Below, piece after piece: positions 6,491 through 9,050 of a stretch of 9,050 nt of DNA. The stretch comes from Rhodospirillales bacterium (GTDB lineage: Bacteria > Pseudomonadota > Alphaproteobacteria > Rhodospirillales > JAPHTL01): NCBI GenBank assembly GCA_026193355.1, contig JAPHTL010000286.1, positions 1 through 9,050 of the forward strand. Direction: 5' to 3'. Position numbers and translations under genes: made by a program. The notes below the pieces were generated by a model. It made no database searches. It was not told the origin of the DNA and saw only the letters and a program-made list of their open reading frames with translations. Each line of letters begins with the position of its first letter. Position 1 is the first letter of the stretch.

Positions 6491-8693
6491 CCCTCTCGCG
6501 TTCCGCGCGAATGCGCCCGGCGGCCGCGGCGAAGGATTTCGCATCGAGGATCCGATCCAGGTCGACCGGCAATTTTTGACGCCAGTTCGGGTATTCGTCG
6601 ATGGTTCCCGGCATGTTGACCTGCGTGGTGGAGGAAAGGATATCCTCCAGATTCACGACCATCATGGCTGCGGGAGAACGGGCCAGAAAGCTGTGAACGG
6701 CCGCAATCAGCGTCTTCATTTCCCCGTCGCCGATATCGGCGGCGTTCGGGAAGTCGGGGGGGAGGAGTCTCTGGTCGACCAGTGACGCAATCAAGAGGTC
6801 GCGTTCGTGGGCGCGGGCCGCCCGCCTGTCGGCGGCATCGCCGTCCGACGTGATCAGACCGATTTCCCGATGAATCTGGATGTCCGCTTCACGCCAGAAC
6901 CCGGCAAGGGTCGGCAAGTCGTGCGATGCTGGCGTCGCCAGCGCAAGGACGGGGTATGTGTCGGGCCGTTTATACAATCCGTCCGGATGACGTTCGAACT
7001 GCATCAGGCAATAGGACAGGATGCCTTCCGCGGCAAGGCGTTCGCGAAAGCCCTCAGGCACCGTTCCCAGGGCCTCGCCGACGACAAGGCACCGGTTTCG
7101 CCGGCTTTCCAGCGCCAAAATGGCAAGAAGGTCGTCAAGTGGGTAGCGCACATATGCGCCGTCGCGTCCATCCCCGCCAAGCGGTATCCAGAACATGTGC
7201 TGAAGCCACATCACATGGTCGATGCGGACGGCCCCGGCATGTCGCATGTTTGCGCGCAACATGTCCACGTATGGCCCGTAGGCTTTCTCGTAAAGTTGAT
7301 TCGGATCGAAGGGAGGCATGCCCCAGTTCTGCCCGACGGGCCCCAAAGGGTCGGGTGGCGCGCCGAACCGCACATCAGTGACAAAGGCTTCGGGGGTTGT
7401 CCAGGCGTCCGCGCCATCGGGCGCCACGCCGACGGCAAGATCGCGATAAAGGCCAATGGCCATGCCGGCCCTGACGCAGGTATTCGCCGCCGCCGCCAAC
7501 TGCCGTTCGGCCTCCCACTGAAGATAGAGGTGAAAGCGCACGTGCCTTTCGTGCTTGATGGCGAAATCAGCCGCTTCCGTCGATCCGGGGTCGCGGTAGG
7601 CGGCTGGCCATTGTTCGACGGAAAGCGGGGCGAAATGCTCCTGAAGGGCGCTGAACAGCGCGAGTCGGTTTTTCCGATCGCGATCTTCGGTGGCGAAACG
7701 TTCATAATCCATGCGCCGAGGACTTGATCCGCCCGGTGGGTTCGCCTTCTCGAAATGCGTGAACAGCACATCGCATATCTGGCGTTTCAGGGCGGAAACC
7801 TCGGCGAAGGCGATCACGTTTGTCTGGCGTGCTGCTTCGATACGCGCGGCGAAGTCGGCATCCCCAACGATCCTTTGCGCTTCGGGGCATTCCGCGTAGT
7901 CCGGGATGGCTGTGACGTCTATATAAAGTGGATTGATCGACAGGCGGCTGGACGGGGAATAGGGGCTGACGTGTTCGGGGCGTGTTGGGAACAGGCTGTG
8001 CAACGGCGGCAGGCCAACCACGCCGCCTCCGTGATGGGCTGTTTTCTCGCAAAGGGCGGAGAGGTCGCTGAAATCCCCCATGCCCCAGTTGGACGGCGAG
8101 CGCAGCGCGTAGAGCTGGCAGGCAATTCCCCAGACCTTTTTGTGACTGTCGGATAACCATCCGGGGCGGTACGCCGATGGCGGGGCGATGATCAACGCGC
8201 CTTCCTGTACGGATTGACCGTGGCGCATGCTTATACGGTGGTAGCCCTGGGAAAGGTTTTCGGGCAGGGGGGTGGCCAGGCGGATGCGCGGAACATTGTT
8301 GATGGAGCGTTTTTCCACCACGGAAAGGTCGCAGATGTCCATGCGACCATCCAGCCGTTGCCCGTCCTCCAGATCGATAGACCAGCCCAGTTCGCCGTCG
8401 GCCTGTTCCTCAGGCAAGACCACCAGTATTTTGGGATCAAGAACGCAGTCTGGCGCTCCGCCGGTGGTTCGAAGAACCGTCACCGGCTCCAGCATGCGCC
8501 GCCACGGCCGTTCCTCGATTTCGTTCAGGCTGGCCAGAATGGCATCGTCGTCATCGATCGAGTAACCCATGGCGGAAAGGAATTTCCGCCGGGTGTCGTC
8601 AGACGTTTTGTGGTGTCCGCCATAGACATCCCAGTAGGCGGACTCGATTCCGGCCCGTTCGGCAAGACGGGAGAGGAGCGTATCATCATCCAT
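6480..8693 (-). CDS. malQ: 4-alpha-glucanotransferase (amylomaltase, GH77)
   Basis: MalQ transfers alpha-1,4-glucan segments between maltodextrins (disproportionation), converting the short chains released by debranching into chains long enough for GlgP. The 737-residue protein is somewhat longer than E. coli MalQ (694). The N-terminal part (about 1-180) is the extra beta-rich domain of the enterobacterial-type enzyme, beginning AYWDVYGGHHKTSDDTRR. The catalytic barrel follows, with NWGMGDFSDL (202-211), NWGMPPFDP (456-464), the nucleophile D492 in VRIDHVMWL, the acid/base E540 in VVGEALGTVP, and D592 in ASHDLPTL. The spacing between these acids (48 and 52 residues) is the same as I recall for E. 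coli (448/496/548). The ATG at 8693 overlaps the glgX stop by 8 bp and has a GGGGGG tract 6 nt upstream, suggesting coupled translation in a glgX-malQ operon. The alternative name dpe2 belongs to plant homologues and is less fitting. Confidence 0.95.
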   Translation of the reverse strand: MDDDTLLSRLAERAGIESAYWDVYGGHHKTSDDTRRKFLSAMGYSIDDDDAILASLNEIEERPWRRMLEPVTVLRTTGGAPDCVLDPKILVVLPEEQADGELGWSIDLEDGQRLDGRMDICDLSVVEKRSINNVPRIRLATPLPENLSQGYHRISMRHGQSVQEGALIIAPPSAYRPGWLSDSHKKVWGIACQLYALRSPSNWGMGDFSDLSALCEKTAHHGGGVVGLPPLHSLFPTRPEHVSPYSPSSRLSINPLYIDVTAIPDYAECPEAQRIVGDADFAARIEAARQTNVIAFAEVSALKRQICDVLFTHFEKANPPGGSSPRRMDYERFATEDRDRKNRLALFSALQEHFAPLSVEQWPAAYRDPGSTEAADFAIKHERHVRFHLYLQWEAERQLAAAANTCVRAGMAIGLYRDLAVGVAPDGADAWTTPEAFVTDVRFGAPPDPLGPVGQNWGMPPFDPNQLYEKAYGPYVDMLRANMRHAGAVRIDHVMWLQHMFWIPLGGDGRDGAYVRYPLDDLLAILALESRRNRCLVVGEALGTVPEGFRERLAAEGILSYCLMQFERHPDGLYKRPDTYPVLALATPASHDLPTLAGFWREADIQIHREIGLITSDGDAADRRAARAHERDLLIASLVDQRLLPPDFPNAADIGDGEMKTLIAAVHSFLARSPAAMMVVNLEDILSSTTQVNMPGTIDEYPNWRQKLPVDLDRILDAKSFAAAAGRIRAERERATA

Positions 8694-9050
8694 GGGTCGC
8701 CCCCCGGCGCTTCGTCACCCTGCCCTGAAGCAAAACCATGGAATGCGCCCCGAGATCGAAAACCATTTCTGCCTCGATCGTTTGACCGGGGGTATCCGTT
8801 ACTCGATAACAGGTGTCAATCACCCGTCGCCAGTTTTCGCCATAGTCCTTTGGCGGCAGCTCAAAGGCGACCGAATCGTCACCGGCATTCATCAGCACCA
8901 TCAGGTTTCGTTGGCTGTCACCGTCACCGTCTTCGCAATTGCCGATGTGGAATCCGAGGCACCGCGCGACGGGATCGCGCCAGTCTGCCTCGGTCATCTC
9001 ACGACCTGAAGGGGTCCACCAACTGATGTCCTTGACCGGCCCTTTGTCGA
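8686..9050 (-). CDS. glgX: Glycogen debranching enzyme GlgX, C-terminal part (5' end off window)
   Basis: GlgX hydrolyses alpha-1,6 branch points in phosphorylase-limit glycogen and releases short maltodextrins (GH13 isoamylase type). Only the last 120 residues are present. They read without interruption from the right edge, so the in-frame ATG at 8997 is internal. The fragment starts with the segment DISWWTPSGREMTEADW, which characteristically closes the GlgX barrel domain, followed by DPVARCLGFHIG and NLMVLMNAGDDSVAFELPP of the C-terminal beta-sandwich. No catalytic residue is in view, so the call rests on this region and on the cluster. A related GH13 enzyme such as maltooligosyltrehalose trehalohydrolase (treZ) is the main alternative and seems less likely. 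The stop codon lies inside the malQ start region. Confidence 0.85.
   Translation of the reverse strand, partial: DKGPVKDISWWTPSGREMTEADWRDPVARCLGFHIGNCEDGDGDSQRNLMVLMNAGDDSVAFELPPKDYGENWRRVIDTCYRVTDTPGQTIEAEMVFDLGAHSMVLLQGRVTKRRGATHG

Noticed and set aside
6496..6510. Hairpin TCGCG-TTCCG-CGCGA just after the glgP stop, considered as a terminator
   Set aside because: The stem is only 5 bp, no T-run follows on either strand, and the sequence codes for the malQ C-terminus.
6807..7727. A 306-codon plus-strand frame inside malQ
   Set aside because: It is antisense to the catalytic region of MalQ, whose D/E/D triad and spacing are intact, so the frame is a by-product of codon composition.
8214..9026. 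A 270-codon plus-strand frame across the malQ start and glgX end
   Set aside because: It is antisense to two overlapping genes with family motifs, and no homology is recognisable.

Overview
This window is a compact glycogen / alpha-1,4-glucan metabolism cluster from a GC-rich bacterium. It holds six genes: pgm (3' part only), glgC, glgA, glgP, malQ and glgX (3' part only). The complete genes have the usual family lengths and intact catalytic motifs. The protein sequences and the tight, high-GC coding layout suggest a proteobacterium, perhaps an alphaproteobacterium. That placement rests on remembered similarity, not on a search.

Layout. pgm runs rightward off the left edge and ends 22 bp before the end of glgC, which is transcribed leftward. 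A 175-bp AT-rich divergent intergenic region (2363-2537) separates the glgC start from glgA. glgA and glgP run rightward and are joined by a TGATG stop/start overlap. glgP meets the leftward pair glgX-malQ tail to tail, with an 11-bp overlap of the two coding ends. glgX and malQ overlap by 8 bp, and glgX runs off the right edge. The four visible transcription directions are therefore pgm>, <glgC, glgA-glgP>, and <malQ-glgX. No gene-free stretch exceeds 300 bases; the only sizeable one is the glgC/glgA control region.

How the genes work together. Phosphoglucomutase interconverts glucose-6-P and glucose-1-P. GlgC activates glucose-1-P to ADP-glucose and GlgA polymerises it into alpha-1,4-glucan. 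GlgP degrades the glucan back to glucose-1-P, GlgX removes the short branches left by GlgP, and MalQ rearranges the short maltodextrins so that GlgP can use them again. The branching enzyme (glgB) is the one core function not seen here and may lie just outside the window.

I found no sign of a previously undescribed system: no mobile element, CRISPR array, RNA gene or unexplained coding region. The observations most worth a second look are the loss in GlgC of three basic residues that bind the activator in the E. coli enzyme, the two inverted repeats in the divergent glgC/glgA promoter region, and the overlapping convergent ends of glgP and malQ.
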